Assembly (NCBI GenBank): GCA_900313475.1
Contig: OMRJ01000076.1
Coordinates: 1-6,195, forward strand
Direction of reading: 5' to 3'
Length of the DNA stretch: 6,195 nt
Origin: an uncultured Eubacteriales bacterium
GTDB taxonomy: Bacteria; Bacillota; Clostridia; Oscillospirales; Acutalibacteraceae
The translations under genes were made by a program, and so were the position numbers. Shown here in pieces: positions 1-5,710 of this stretch. Positions within the stretch are counted from its first letter, which is position 1. Each line of letters begins with the position of its first letter. The notes under the pieces were generated by a model. It saw nothing but the letters and a program-made list of their open reading frames with translations, was not told where the DNA came from and made no database searches.

Positions 1-48
1 ACTTGACGTATTTGCAAGGGTTTTAACGCGGCATGAGCTAAATCCGAC

Positions 49-91
49 CGGTCAAAACCGACACGGGTTCAAGTCCCGTCAGCCTAGGCTG
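49..91 (+). other. tRNA T-arm-like hairpin plus 12-bp palindrome (possible tRNA 3' remnant or attachment site)
   Basis: Positions 63-79 form a perfect T-arm: a 5-bp stem acggg/cccgt around the loop TTCAAGT, which fits the canonical TTCRANY loop. Just before it, 49-60 (cggt-caaa-accg) folds as a 4-bp hairpin in the place where a class II tRNA has its variable arm. I could not build an anticodon stem from the preceding 45 bases or find an acceptor partner, so a complete tRNA is not supported. The seven bases after the T-arm (80-86) belong to a perfect 12-base palindrome, cagcctaggctg (80-91), ending just before the hflK-like stop codon. It may be the 3' end of a decayed tRNA, or the tRNA-derived att site of an integrated element lying to the left. 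It does not look like a terminator, because no T-run follows on either strand. Confidence 0.3.
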
Positions 92-93
92 TC

Positions 94-1047
94 CTATGGC
101 AATATCACTTTCGCGCCGTCGCCGCCGTCGGGCACAATGACCGTCGCGCCCGTCTTTTTGAGCGCTTCGGCGACGCGAAGCCTGAACGCGGAATTCATAA
201 CGACCTCGGGCGACGCTTTATACTGCTCATAAAGTCCGTTGAACACCGCGACCTCCTCGCTCGCTTTCGTCTGACGGTCGGACGAATTTGTCTTTGCGGT
301 CGACACAAGCGACTGCGCCTCCGCCTCCGCCTGCGGAATACGCGAAGCGGTGTAGTCGTTTGCCTCCTGAATAAGCGTCTGCTTTTTTACGGACGCGCTT
401 ATGACGCTCTCAAACGCGTCGGTCGTCTCGGCAGGCGCGGACACGGCGGTCAGCTCAATATTCGTAAGCGTAAGCCCCAGCCCCAGCTCATCAAATATCG
501 CCTGTACGTTTTTGACAAGCGTCTGCGCCGTCTCGCTGCGCTTCGCCGTCAGAATATCGTCGACGGTCATGGAGGACGCGGCGGCGGTCAGCTCTCCGCT
601 CACAATGCCGTCCACCGCAGACTCGATGTCGGCAACGCGCAGCGCATATGCCACGGGATCGGTGATTTTGTATTTTACAACCGCCTTTATCTGCACGAGA
701 TTTGAATCGCCTGTGATAACATAGCCGACATTTTTAACGTTTTCGGACTTCGTGTCCTTTGTATAGTGCGTTTTGACGGTAGTCTCCTGCACCTTCTGCA
801 CCGGAATTTTAATCACTTCATCGATGATATAGGGAAACGCAAAGTGAAGTCCCGGCTGCTTTATCTGTGAGGACTGCGTTGTGCCGGTGAGCCTGCCGAA
901 GCGCAGCACCACCGCTACCTCGCTGCTGTCCACCTTATACACACCCGTGAGAGCAATGAGAACAAGTGCGGCAATGACTATCCTGTGGAAATATTTTACC
1001 ACTGCCGACACGGCGCTCTCCAGTCTCTCCTGTTCTTTCTTTTTCAT
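94..1047 (-). CDS. Short HflK-like SPFH/Band 7 membrane protein (317 aa)
   Basis: This is a membrane-anchored SPFH protein. HflK/HflC proteins form oligomers on the outer face of the cytoplasmic membrane and modulate the FtsH protease. Visible parts are a basic N-terminus, one membrane segment (about 22-39), an SPFH entry motif (SSEVAVVLRFG), GLHFAFPY, and the HflK-type strand ITGDSNLVQIKAVVKYKITDP (about 111-131). HflC has a NDKK-type motif at this place. An Ala/Glu-rich helical stretch follows (about 217-260), then a C-terminal RQTKASEE-AVF-YKASPE segment that recurs in the large HflK-like protein of this operon, so the two are paralogues. The ATG is well supported by GGAGG at 1054-1058, six bases upstream. 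The gene starts 12 bp after the hflC stop and is probably the last of the operon. Its stop is followed by the palindrome at 80-91, with no clear terminator. It is HflK-like rather than HflC by motif; its exact partner role is inferred. Confidence 0.88.
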   Translation of the reverse strand: MKKKEQERLESAVSAVVKYFHRIVIAALVLIALTGVYKVDSSEVAVVLRFGRLTGTTQSSQIKQPGLHFAFPYIIDEVIKIPVQKVQETTVKTHYTKDTKSENVKNVGYVITGDSNLVQIKAVVKYKITDPVAYALRVADIESAVDGIVSGELTAAASSMTVDDILTAKRSETAQTLVKNVQAIFDELGLGLTLTNIELTAVSAPAETTDAFESVISASVKKQTLIQEANDYTASRIPQAEAEAQSLVSTAKTNSSDRQTKASEEVAVFNGLYEQYKASPEVVMNSAFRLRVAEALKKTGATVIVPDGGDGAKVILP

Positions 1048-1059
1048 ATCGCGCCTCCG

Positions 1060-2004
1060 TCAGTTCACGTCGGAGATAATGCCGAACGGGCCGTCCTCCG
1101 CTTTCATGACAATGACCGTGTCCTCGCTTACGGAGTTTTCGAGAGCAATAAGCTTTTTGAGGAACACAAAGAGAGTTGAATCCCTGTCATAAGCCTCCCC
1201 GTAGATCGCCGCCACTTTTTTCTCCGTCTCCGCGTCTGTTTCGGCGGCTTCGAGCTTGCCCTGAGCGATTATCTCGGCGGCTTTCGCGTCCGCTTCGCTG
1301 ATAATGACTGCCGCGTCGCGTTCGCCCTCGGCAAGAAGCTGCGTCGCCTGCTTTTCACGGTCGGCTATCATCTGCTCCAGCACGCTCTCTACGTTTTTGT
1401 TGGGCAGCGCAAGGCGTTTTATCTTAACGCTCTCGATACCGATGCCGTAATCCGCAAACGCCTTTTCGGAGATGCCGTCGTTAATTTTTTTGCTGACCTC
1501 GTTTATCTTGACGTTTTCGAGGTCGGTGGAAACGAGATTACGGAGCGTGTAGCCGCCCATCACGCCGTTTTTAACGGTTGCGGCAAGGTCGTTGAGATAT
1601 TTTTTGGCCTTGTCGGTGTCGCCGACGCTCCTGTAGAATTTCTGAACGTCCTCGATGTGCCAGATAATATATGTCTGCAATATTATATTTTTCTTGTCGT
1701 TGGTAAGCGTTTCGGTGTAGCCCGAATCCATATACTGCGAGCGGGTGTCGTATGAGATCACCTTTTCAAACGGATAGGGCAGCTTAAAATGCAGCCCCGC
1801 GTCGGTGTACACGCCGCGCACGTTGCCGAAGCGCGAAACGATGGCATTCGTGCCCTCGCGCACGGTGAAGCAGAAGCCGAACACCGCGACTATCACGGCG
1901 AGGAGCGCCGCGAAGATCCACTTGTATATTTTCTTAATGCCGGTATTTTTTTCGACCGCGTTTTCAGTTGCTTTTTTTATTTTCATATTTCTCATACCTC
2001 TCAT
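1060..2004 (-). CDS. hflC: HflC-like SPFH/Band 7 membrane protein (314 aa)
   Basis: HflC pairs with HflK to form the membrane complex that modulates FtsH-dependent proteolysis. The sequence has a Lys-rich N-terminus, one membrane segment (about 29-48), SRFGNVRGVYTDAGLHFKLPYP at the start of the SPFH domain, and the HflC-type motif TNDKKNIILQTYIIWHIED. It then shows the strongly HflC-like region IGIESVKIKRLALP (about 189-202), a charged Ala/Glu helix with MIADREKQ and GERDAA motifs (about 210-270), and the C-terminal AIYGEAYDRDSTLFVF-KKL segment typical of HflC. Length is normal for the family. The chosen ATG overlaps the stop of the upstream gene as ATGA (2001-2004), with a weak GGTGG at 2009-2013. 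Two further in-frame ATGs follow; the one at 1986 (protein starting MKIKK) has AGAGG at 1997-2001, about ten bases upstream, and could be the real start. Translational coupling to the upstream gene is likely either way. Confidence 0.92.
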   Translation of the reverse strand: MRGMRNMKIKKATENAVEKNTGIKKIYKWIFAALLAVIVAVFGFCFTVREGTNAIVSRFGNVRGVYTDAGLHFKLPYPFEKVISYDTRSQYMDSGYTETLTNDKKNIILQTYIIWHIEDVQKFYRSVGDTDKAKKYLNDLAATVKNGVMGGYTLRNLVSTDLENVKINEVSKKINDGISEKAFADYGIGIESVKIKRLALPNKNVESVLEQMIADREKQATQLLAEGERDAAVIISEADAKAAEIIAQGKLEAAETDAETEKKVAAIYGEAYDRDSTLFVFLKKLIALENSVSEDTVIVMKAEDGPFGIISDVN

Positions 2005-3902
2005 TCCACCACCGTAACACTGCCGTTTGTGCGGTTTATGATAAAGTCGTTCATGCTGCTCTCCGCAGACGGCGTGAAAACATACATCTTCTTTCCCTTG
2101 ACCGCCGTTACGAACGTGTCGAGATATTTCGACAGTCTGAACGATTCGGGATGCGCCCTGTAGGCTTCGTCCGCGGCATCGAACACCGCCGCGTCGTACT
2201 GTGCTTCGGACACCTTTTTCGTCTGACGCGCCGCCGCGTCGTTTACGGAGGTCTTTGCGGTCTTTTCGGCGTTTGTCACCGTGCTTGCCGCTTCGCGCTC
2301 GGCATTTGTAATAAGAGTGGTCTTTTTTACCGCCGCGCTGACAACGCTTTGATATACATCGGCAATTTCAACGGGCGGGTGAATGCTCTCCAGAACCACT
2401 TCGTCTACGGCAATGCCCAATTTCGCCTCGGTCAGCCGCTCGTTTATCTCATCCCTTACGTTTGCCGAAAGTCCCGTGCGGTCTACGCTCATCAGCGTGT
2501 CGAGGTTTGTAAACGCCGTGTGCGACAGCACCGCTTCATACGCGAATGCGGTCATAATGCGCTCCGGCTCGCTTGCCGTTTTTAGATACTGTGTGAGGTC
2601 GGTTATTCTGTAGTTCAGCTTAAGGTTTACCGACACCAATTCGTTGCCGTCGCCCGTCAGGAGCTTATATTCCTCGGAAGCGTGCGTGCCGTTCCAGAGG
2701 TTGTCGTCTCCGCCCGTGGATTCGTAGCCTACCGTGACGCTTTTCACCCTGTGCACGTCATACAGCTCCGCCTTGTCGATGGGATACGGCAGCTTGAAGT
2801 GCAATCCCTCCTTGACGGATATCTCGTTCATCGCGCCGAAGCGGTAAACCACCGCCTCCTCATAAGGTTCAACCTTGTAAACACAGGTTGACATCAGGAG
2901 CAATAATGCAAGTCCGAGCACCGCACCCGGCAGCGCCGTGCCGACAAGCTTTATGCTCCAGAGGGATTTGAGCGACAGCCCCGTGTATTTTTCGAGCGTG
3001 TCCGCAAGCGTTTCGCCCTCGGTTCTGTTGATAAAAGGGATAAATATACCGTAGTTCATTTCACCGGGCACATCGCGCTTTATCAGACTTAAGACAAGTC
3101 CCGCCGCAAGCATCACCGCGATATATACAAGGCAGAAGCGGTAGACCCAGCTGAGATACGGATATATTTTCAGCTTCAGCACGGCTGTGACGGCTATCAC
3201 CGCTGCGTAAACCGCAAATGCGACGCCCGACGCGGCGTAAAGTCCCGTGAATGTTACGCTCCCGCGCTCGCGGCTCTGCGCGGCACGGCTCCTGAAAAAG
3301 AATGCGGCAGCCGCAAAGATGCCGAGCACCGCTGCCTCCGCCATCGTGTAGTCGTGGGTGTTGCTCAGCAGCCGATCGGCGGAATATCTGTAAGCCGTAA
3401 GACACATTCGGACGAGTATCTGCCCGAATGCAGCGGAGAAAAGCACCGCGGCAAGCTTCTTTCTGTCGACAGGCTTCCGCTCTTTCTTCTTCGGTTTTTC
3501 GCCGTCTTCTCCCGCCTGCTCCGCCGCGTCTTCGGCGGCGGTATGGATATCGGAGGAATCTTCCGAAACGGTCGCTTCGGAAAATTCGACAGACAAAGCC
3601 TGCTCTGCCGCGTCAGAGCTTTGCCCCGCTTTTCGGCGGTGTAACCGCGGCACGGCACGTTTTTTTGTCTGCTTTTTCTTTTTTTCGCGCGGTTCGCCGT
3701 TTTGCAGAGCATCCGAGATAATCATGAAAATGAAAACGACAAGGCTCAACTCCCCGCAATAGCGGCTTAATATGCCTATCTGTGTAATTTCATTCAGACT
3801 TTTTCCGAATTGCAGAAGGAAAATTATCACATCCGCCGCCGTGAAAAAAAACACAACGGGGATAAGTCCCCTCGCGCTGCTCGGTAATTTTCGTTTTTTC
3901 AA
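2001..3902 (-). CDS. hflK: Large polytopic HflK-like SPFH protein (about 633 aa, TTG start)
   Basis: The C-terminal half is an HflK-type SPFH protein: VEPYEEAVVYRFG, EGLHFKLPYPIDK, the signature LLTGDGNELVSVNLKLNYRITD (about 414-435), then an Ala/Thr-rich helical tail (about 525-590). The N-terminal 340 residues are not usual for HflK. They hold two membrane segments (about 12-32, 45-62), a charged linker (about 68-147) running from Lys/Arg-rich through Glu/Asp-rich back to Lys-rich, four more segments (about 150-171, 188-203, 220-242, 256-274), and a seventh (about 319-342) directly before SPFH. Seven segments with a basic N-terminus inside put the linker in the cytoplasm and SPFH outside, as for normal HflK. 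The frame is open to an ATG at 4001, but that start would lie inside araM. I choose TTG at 3902, which gives LKKRKLPSS and has GGGGG at 3910-3914; the next in-frame ATG lies within segment two. Segment limits are read by eye. Family assignment is firm; the role of the N-terminal domain is unknown. Confidence 0.87.
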   Translation of the reverse strand: MKKRKLPSSARGLIPVVFFFTAADVIIFLLQFGKSLNEITQIGILSRYCGELSLVVFIFMIISDALQNGEPREKKKKQTKKRAVPRLHRRKAGQSSDAAEQALSVEFSEATVSEDSSDIHTAAEDAAEQAGEDGEKPKKKERKPVDRKKLAAVLFSAAFGQILVRMCLTAYRYSADRLLSNTHDYTMAEAAVLGIFAAAAFFFRSRAAQSRERGSVTFTGLYAASGVAFAVYAAVIAVTAVLKLKIYPYLSWVYRFCLVYIAVMLAAGLVLSLIKRDVPGEMNYGIFIPFINRTEGETLADTLEKYTGLSLKSLWSIKLVGTALPGAVLGLALLLLMSTCVYKVEPYEEAVVYRFGAMNEISVKEGLHFKLPYPIDKAELYDVHRVKSVTVGYESTGGDDNLWNGTHASEEYKLLTGDGNELVSVNLKLNYRITDLTQYLKTASEPERIMTAFAYEAVLSHTAFTNLDTLMSVDRTGLSANVRDEINERLTEAKLGIAVDEVVLESIHPPVEIADVYQSVVSAAVKKTTLITNAEREAASTVTNAEKTAKTSVNDAAARQTKKVSEAQYDAAVFDAADEAYRAHPESFRLSKYLDTFVTAVKGKKMYVFTPSAESSMNDFIINRTNGSVTVVE

Positions 3903-3909
3903 GTTAAAA

Positions 3910-3914
3910 CCCCC
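3910..3914 (-). promoter_or_regulatory. Ribosome binding site deciding the TTG start of the large hflK-like gene
   Basis: The minus strand reads GGGGG seven bases before the TTG at 3902 and 13 bases after the araM stop. It is a G-run instead of a full GGAGG, so it is imperfect. It is still the only purine-rich site placed to serve a start outside araM that keeps the first membrane segment intact. Confidence 0.5.
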
Positions 3915-3927
3915 AAGGCAAAACCGA

Positions 3928-5223
3928 TTAAGGCTTTGCGTCTGTGTCAAATACCAATCTTGCCAGCACATATTTATCCCGCACGTCCTTTGAATATTCA
4001 AACGTATCGGGAATTATCGACGGATCGATGACGGTATCCTCCGCCCTTGTCGGCAGAGCAAGAATTTTATACAGCTTTTCAAGCTCCGCAGGCGTCGGTA
4101 TTTCCTCGTCGATTATGTTTAATATATCGTTATAATGCGCAATGATTTTATCCAGTCGCGCGTGATGATTTTCAATATCGTACTTTTTCTGTGTCTTTTC
4201 ATTTTTTATCATGGCATATGCGCCCTTGCCGACAAAACGGGTCAGCCCGTCAAAATGCGCTTTAAGGTCGAATGTCTCCGCATGGCGCAGAGCATTTTCC
4301 CTGTCGGGCGTAAAATCCTTTAGCCGATGATATATCGAAGCGCAAATATACGTCCCGAGCGCGCACTGAATACCGTGCAGCTCGGTCGGATATCCGAATT
4401 CCAGTCCGCGCATATCCCACAGATGCGAGAAATAATGCTCGCCGCCCGACGCCGGGCGCGTCACCCCGGCAAAGCTCATTGCGAAACCGACGCCGACCAG
4501 TCCTTCGAAAACCGCTTCGACCGCCTTTTCGTCGCGCCTTAAAAGTCCCTCTGCGTTATCGGTGCATTTTTTGAGCGACGCACGGATAAGCTCCGCAATG
4601 TCCGCGCAGAAGTATTCGCCGTTGACAAGCGCCGAAATGCGCCATTCCGCAATGCTTATGTATTTTGCGAGCATGTCGCCGACACCCGACGAGAGCATAC
4701 GCGCGGGTGCTTTCTTCAGAATATCGGTGTCACCGATTATCACATCCGCGCTTTTTGCGGGCAGCGACACCTTCAAGCCGTCGATTTCGACCGAGCTTGT
4801 ATCGGAGGCGAACCCGTCCATGCTCGGCGCGGACGCAACGATAATATACGGTCTTTTTGTCTTTGCGGCAAGAATTTTGCAGCAATCGTTTATTACGCCG
4901 GAGCCGACGCCTATTACAGCATCGCATTCCGTGTCAAAATGCATAATAAGGCTGCCTGCCGCGTGCTCGTCCGGTTTTATAACTGCGTCGGCAAAGGTGA
5001 ACGGAGTGTATGCGACGCCCGCGCCGTCCAGCACGGACAGCACGTCGCGCCCTGCGGCATCAAGCGTGTTTTTGTCCGTAACGACAAACGGCTTTGACGC
5101 GCCGAGCATTTTTAAGCTTTCGGGCAGCTTTTTTACAGCCCCCGCGCCTGTGACAACGTCCCGAACGGAGCAGACGTGCGTCCTGCCGCAGCGGCATCCG
5201 ACGCGTTTTATTTCTTCAAACAC
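3928..5223 (-). CDS. araM: sn-Glycerol-1-phosphate dehydrogenase, AraM/EgsA type (431 aa, GTG start)
   Basis: The enzyme reduces dihydroxyacetone phosphate to sn-glycerol-1-phosphate with NAD(P)H in the cytoplasm. It belongs to the iron-containing alcohol dehydrogenase superfamily; the Bacillus subtilis AraM is nickel-dependent. Seen here: the N-terminal CRCGRTH and VTGAGAVKKLPE, VVTDKNTLDAAG, the nucleotide-binding GVGSGVIND (about 105-113), and the G1PDH-type VASAPSMDGFAS (about 129-140). Likely metal ligands are Asp in SGVGDMLAKY (about 183), His in SGGEHYFSH (263 or 267) and His in TELHGIQCALG (about 283). The C-terminal FEYSKDVRDKYVLARLVFD also fits the family. All expected key residues appear present and the length is normal. 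The frame extends to an ATG at 5244, but the extra residues (MFFWRNN) are encoded by the ribosome binding site itself: TGGAGG then six bases then GTG at 5223. It is probably the first gene of the operon with the SPFH genes. I see no convincing promoter for it. Confidence 0.93.
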   Translation of the reverse strand: MFEEIKRVGCRCGRTHVCSVRDVVTGAGAVKKLPESLKMLGASKPFVVTDKNTLDAAGRDVLSVLDGAGVAYTPFTFADAVIKPDEHAAGSLIMHFDTECDAVIGVGSGVINDCCKILAAKTKRPYIIVASAPSMDGFASDTSSVEIDGLKVSLPAKSADVIIGDTDILKKAPARMLSSGVGDMLAKYISIAEWRISALVNGEYFCADIAELIRASLKKCTDNAEGLLRRDEKAVEAVFEGLVGVGFAMSFAGVTRPASGGEHYFSHLWDMRGLEFGYPTELHGIQCALGTYICASIYHRLKDFTPDRENALRHAETFDLKAHFDGLTRFVGKGAYAMIKNEKTQKKYDIENHHARLDKIIAHYNDILNIIDEEIPTPAELEKLYKILALPTRAEDTVIDPSIIPDTFEYSKDVRDKYVLARLVFDTDAKP

Positions 5224-5229
5224 ATTATT

Positions 5230-5235
5230 CCTCCA
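5230..5235 (-). promoter_or_regulatory. Strong ribosome binding site deciding the GTG start of araM
   Basis: The minus strand reads TGGAGG followed by a six-base AT spacer and GTG at 5223. This is the best site in the window and lies inside the longer open frame that begins at 5244, so the GTG is preferred over the upstream ATG. Confidence 0.8.
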
Positions 5236-5292
5236 AAAAAACATTTTCGCTGTCGCGGTCGGATTTTTGCCGTATCAAGATGATTGGGAAAA

Positions 5293-5339
5293 GCATACGG
5301 GCAGACGACGGGCGAACAAACATTTGACGAAAATAATTT
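5293..5339 (-). repeat. Intergenic repeat, copy 1 (closest to araM)
   Basis: On the plus strand this copy reads catacgg, then cgacgggcgaaca (5306-5318), then ttgacgaaaataatt. It shares cgacggg-gaaca with copy 3 and ttgacgaa with both other copies. All three copies have the same orientation. It lies about 70 bases upstream of the araM start and may be part of its leader. Confidence 0.55.
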
Positions 5340-5362
5340 ATGTTATGTAAACTTTTTAACCC

Positions 5363-5415
5363 ATACTGCGTCCGTCCATCGACCGCCAAACTTAAAATTG
5401 ACGAACAAAATTGCA
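5363..5415 (-). repeat. Intergenic repeat, copy 2
   Basis: This copy shares a 15-base exact stretch, taaaattgacgaaca (5393-5407), with copy 3, followed by an aattgca end in both with one-base length differences. Its left part, gtccgtccatcgaccgcc, aligns loosely with the gg[tc]cg[at]cgg part of the others and has lost the GACGGG core. Confidence 0.55.
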
Positions 5416-5493
5416 CGATAACGATTATTTCAACCCATGCGATGTATATCCGTCGAACACACGCTTTGTAATCTTCTGTATGTTTATGGTCGC

Positions 5494-5521
5494 GGTCGGC
5501 GCAGGTGCACCGACCCTACAA
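5494..5521 (-). repeat. Palindromic intergenic element, leftward copy (TGTAGGG...CCGCG)
   Basis: The six-base stem GGTCGG (5494-5499) pairs with CCGACC (5510-5515). It continues after one C/A mismatch with gc/gc around an aggt loop. Read on the minus strand, TGTAGGG enters the hairpin and CCGCG leaves it. The same flanks bracket the hairpin at 5571-5605 in the opposite orientation, with a different stem sequence. Confidence 0.6.
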
Positions 5522-5570
5522 CCAAGCGGTCGGATTTTGTGCATAATTTTTTAATTGCCCTGCAACAGTG

Positions 5571-5605
5571 CCGGTGTAGGGAACGCACACCGGGCGTTCC
5601 GCGGC
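5571..5605 (+). repeat. Palindromic intergenic element, rightward copy with two overlapping stems
   Basis: The stem GGAACGC (5580-5586) pairs perfectly with GCGTTCC (5594-5600) around the seven-base loop ACACCGG. That whole loop is the exact complement of CCGGTGT (5571-5577), so a second perfect 7-bp stem is possible. Flanks are TGTAGGG before and CCGCG after, as in the leftward copy. No T-run follows, so it is not a standard terminator for either neighbour. Confidence 0.65.
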
Positions 5606-5623
5606 AGATAACTTGCGCGAACG

Positions 5624-5673
5624 ATATTCGGTCGGTCGACGGGTGAACATAAAATTGACGAACATAATTTGCA
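5624..5673 (-). repeat. Intergenic repeat, copy 3
   Basis: This copy contains gtcgacgggtgaacata (5635-5651), which matches copy 1 in cgacggg-gaaca (5637-5649), and taaaattgacgaaca, which matches copy 2 exactly. It therefore links the two left copies, which resemble each other less. Its right end overlaps the -35 box and spacer of the promoter-like sequence at 5655-5683. Confidence 0.6.
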
Positions 5674-5683
5674 TTTGTATAAA
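5655..5683 (+). promoter_or_regulatory. Near-consensus sigma-70/sigma-A promoter pointing right
   Basis: The plus strand has TTGACG (5655-5660), exactly 17 bases, then TATAAA (5678-5683). That is five of six matches in each box with ideal spacing. Transcription would start near 5690 and run into the 3' end of the hydrolase gene, antisense to it. No plus-strand gene follows in the window. The TTGACG box is part of the repeat and occurs in all three copies, but only this one has a good -10 box. It could be a chance match. Confidence 0.4.
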
Positions 5684-5710
5684 TATTCCGGCATATACAG
5701 CGTACATTTG

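Larger units (their letters stand above)
5224..5710. other. Gene-free repeat-rich intergenic region upstream of araM
   Basis: This stretch of about 490 bases separates the hydrolase stop from the araM ribosome binding site. I find no credible gene in it; the short open frames have no ribosome binding site or family resemblance. It contains three diverged direct repeats, two facing hairpins and a rightward promoter-like sequence, listed separately. A 13-base direct repeat, gcggtcggatttt, also occurs at 5255-5267 and 5526-5538. The segment at 5430-5457 resembles 5357-5385 (t[ct]aacccat followed by a ccgtc/tcga pattern) and may be a fourth, badly decayed repeat copy. The promoter for the araM operon should lie here, most likely in the AT-rich block at about 5331-5358, but no good -35/-10 pair is visible on the minus strand. 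Confidence 0.7.

Noticed and set aside
1..93. Complete class II or permuted tRNA gene
   Set aside because: No anticodon stem of five pairs can be formed in any register before the variable-arm-like hairpin, and the bases after the palindrome belong to the hflK-like coding end.
1789..2585. Plus-strand open frames opposite hflC and the large hflK-like gene
   Set aside because: They are shadows of the SPFH genes, with no ribosome binding site or family resemblance.
3061..3712. Arg-rich minus-strand frames inside the large hflK-like gene
   Set aside because: They lie in another frame of a gene whose frame gives membrane segments and SPFH motifs; Arg-rich content is typical of an off-frame reading of this composition.
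3903..4001. N-terminal extension of the large HflK-like protein to an ATG at 4001
   Set aside because: It would overlap the araM end by 74 bases and add a segment without membrane or family features; the TTG at 3902 has a better-placed purine-rich site.
4562..5350. A 262-codon plus-strand open frame opposite araM
   Set aside because: It is antisense to a gene with clear family motifs, has no recognisable domain, and is Ser/Ala/Pro-rich as expected for the reverse of this codon usage.
5571..5605. Rho-independent terminator for the hydrolase gene
   Set aside because: The hairpin is about 105 bases past the stop and has no T-run on the minus-strand downstream side; the flanks match a repeat element better.
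5293..5673. CRISPR array
   Set aside because: The repeats are only partly conserved, have unequal spacing (about 70 and 260 bases) and no uniform spacers; no cas gene is in view.
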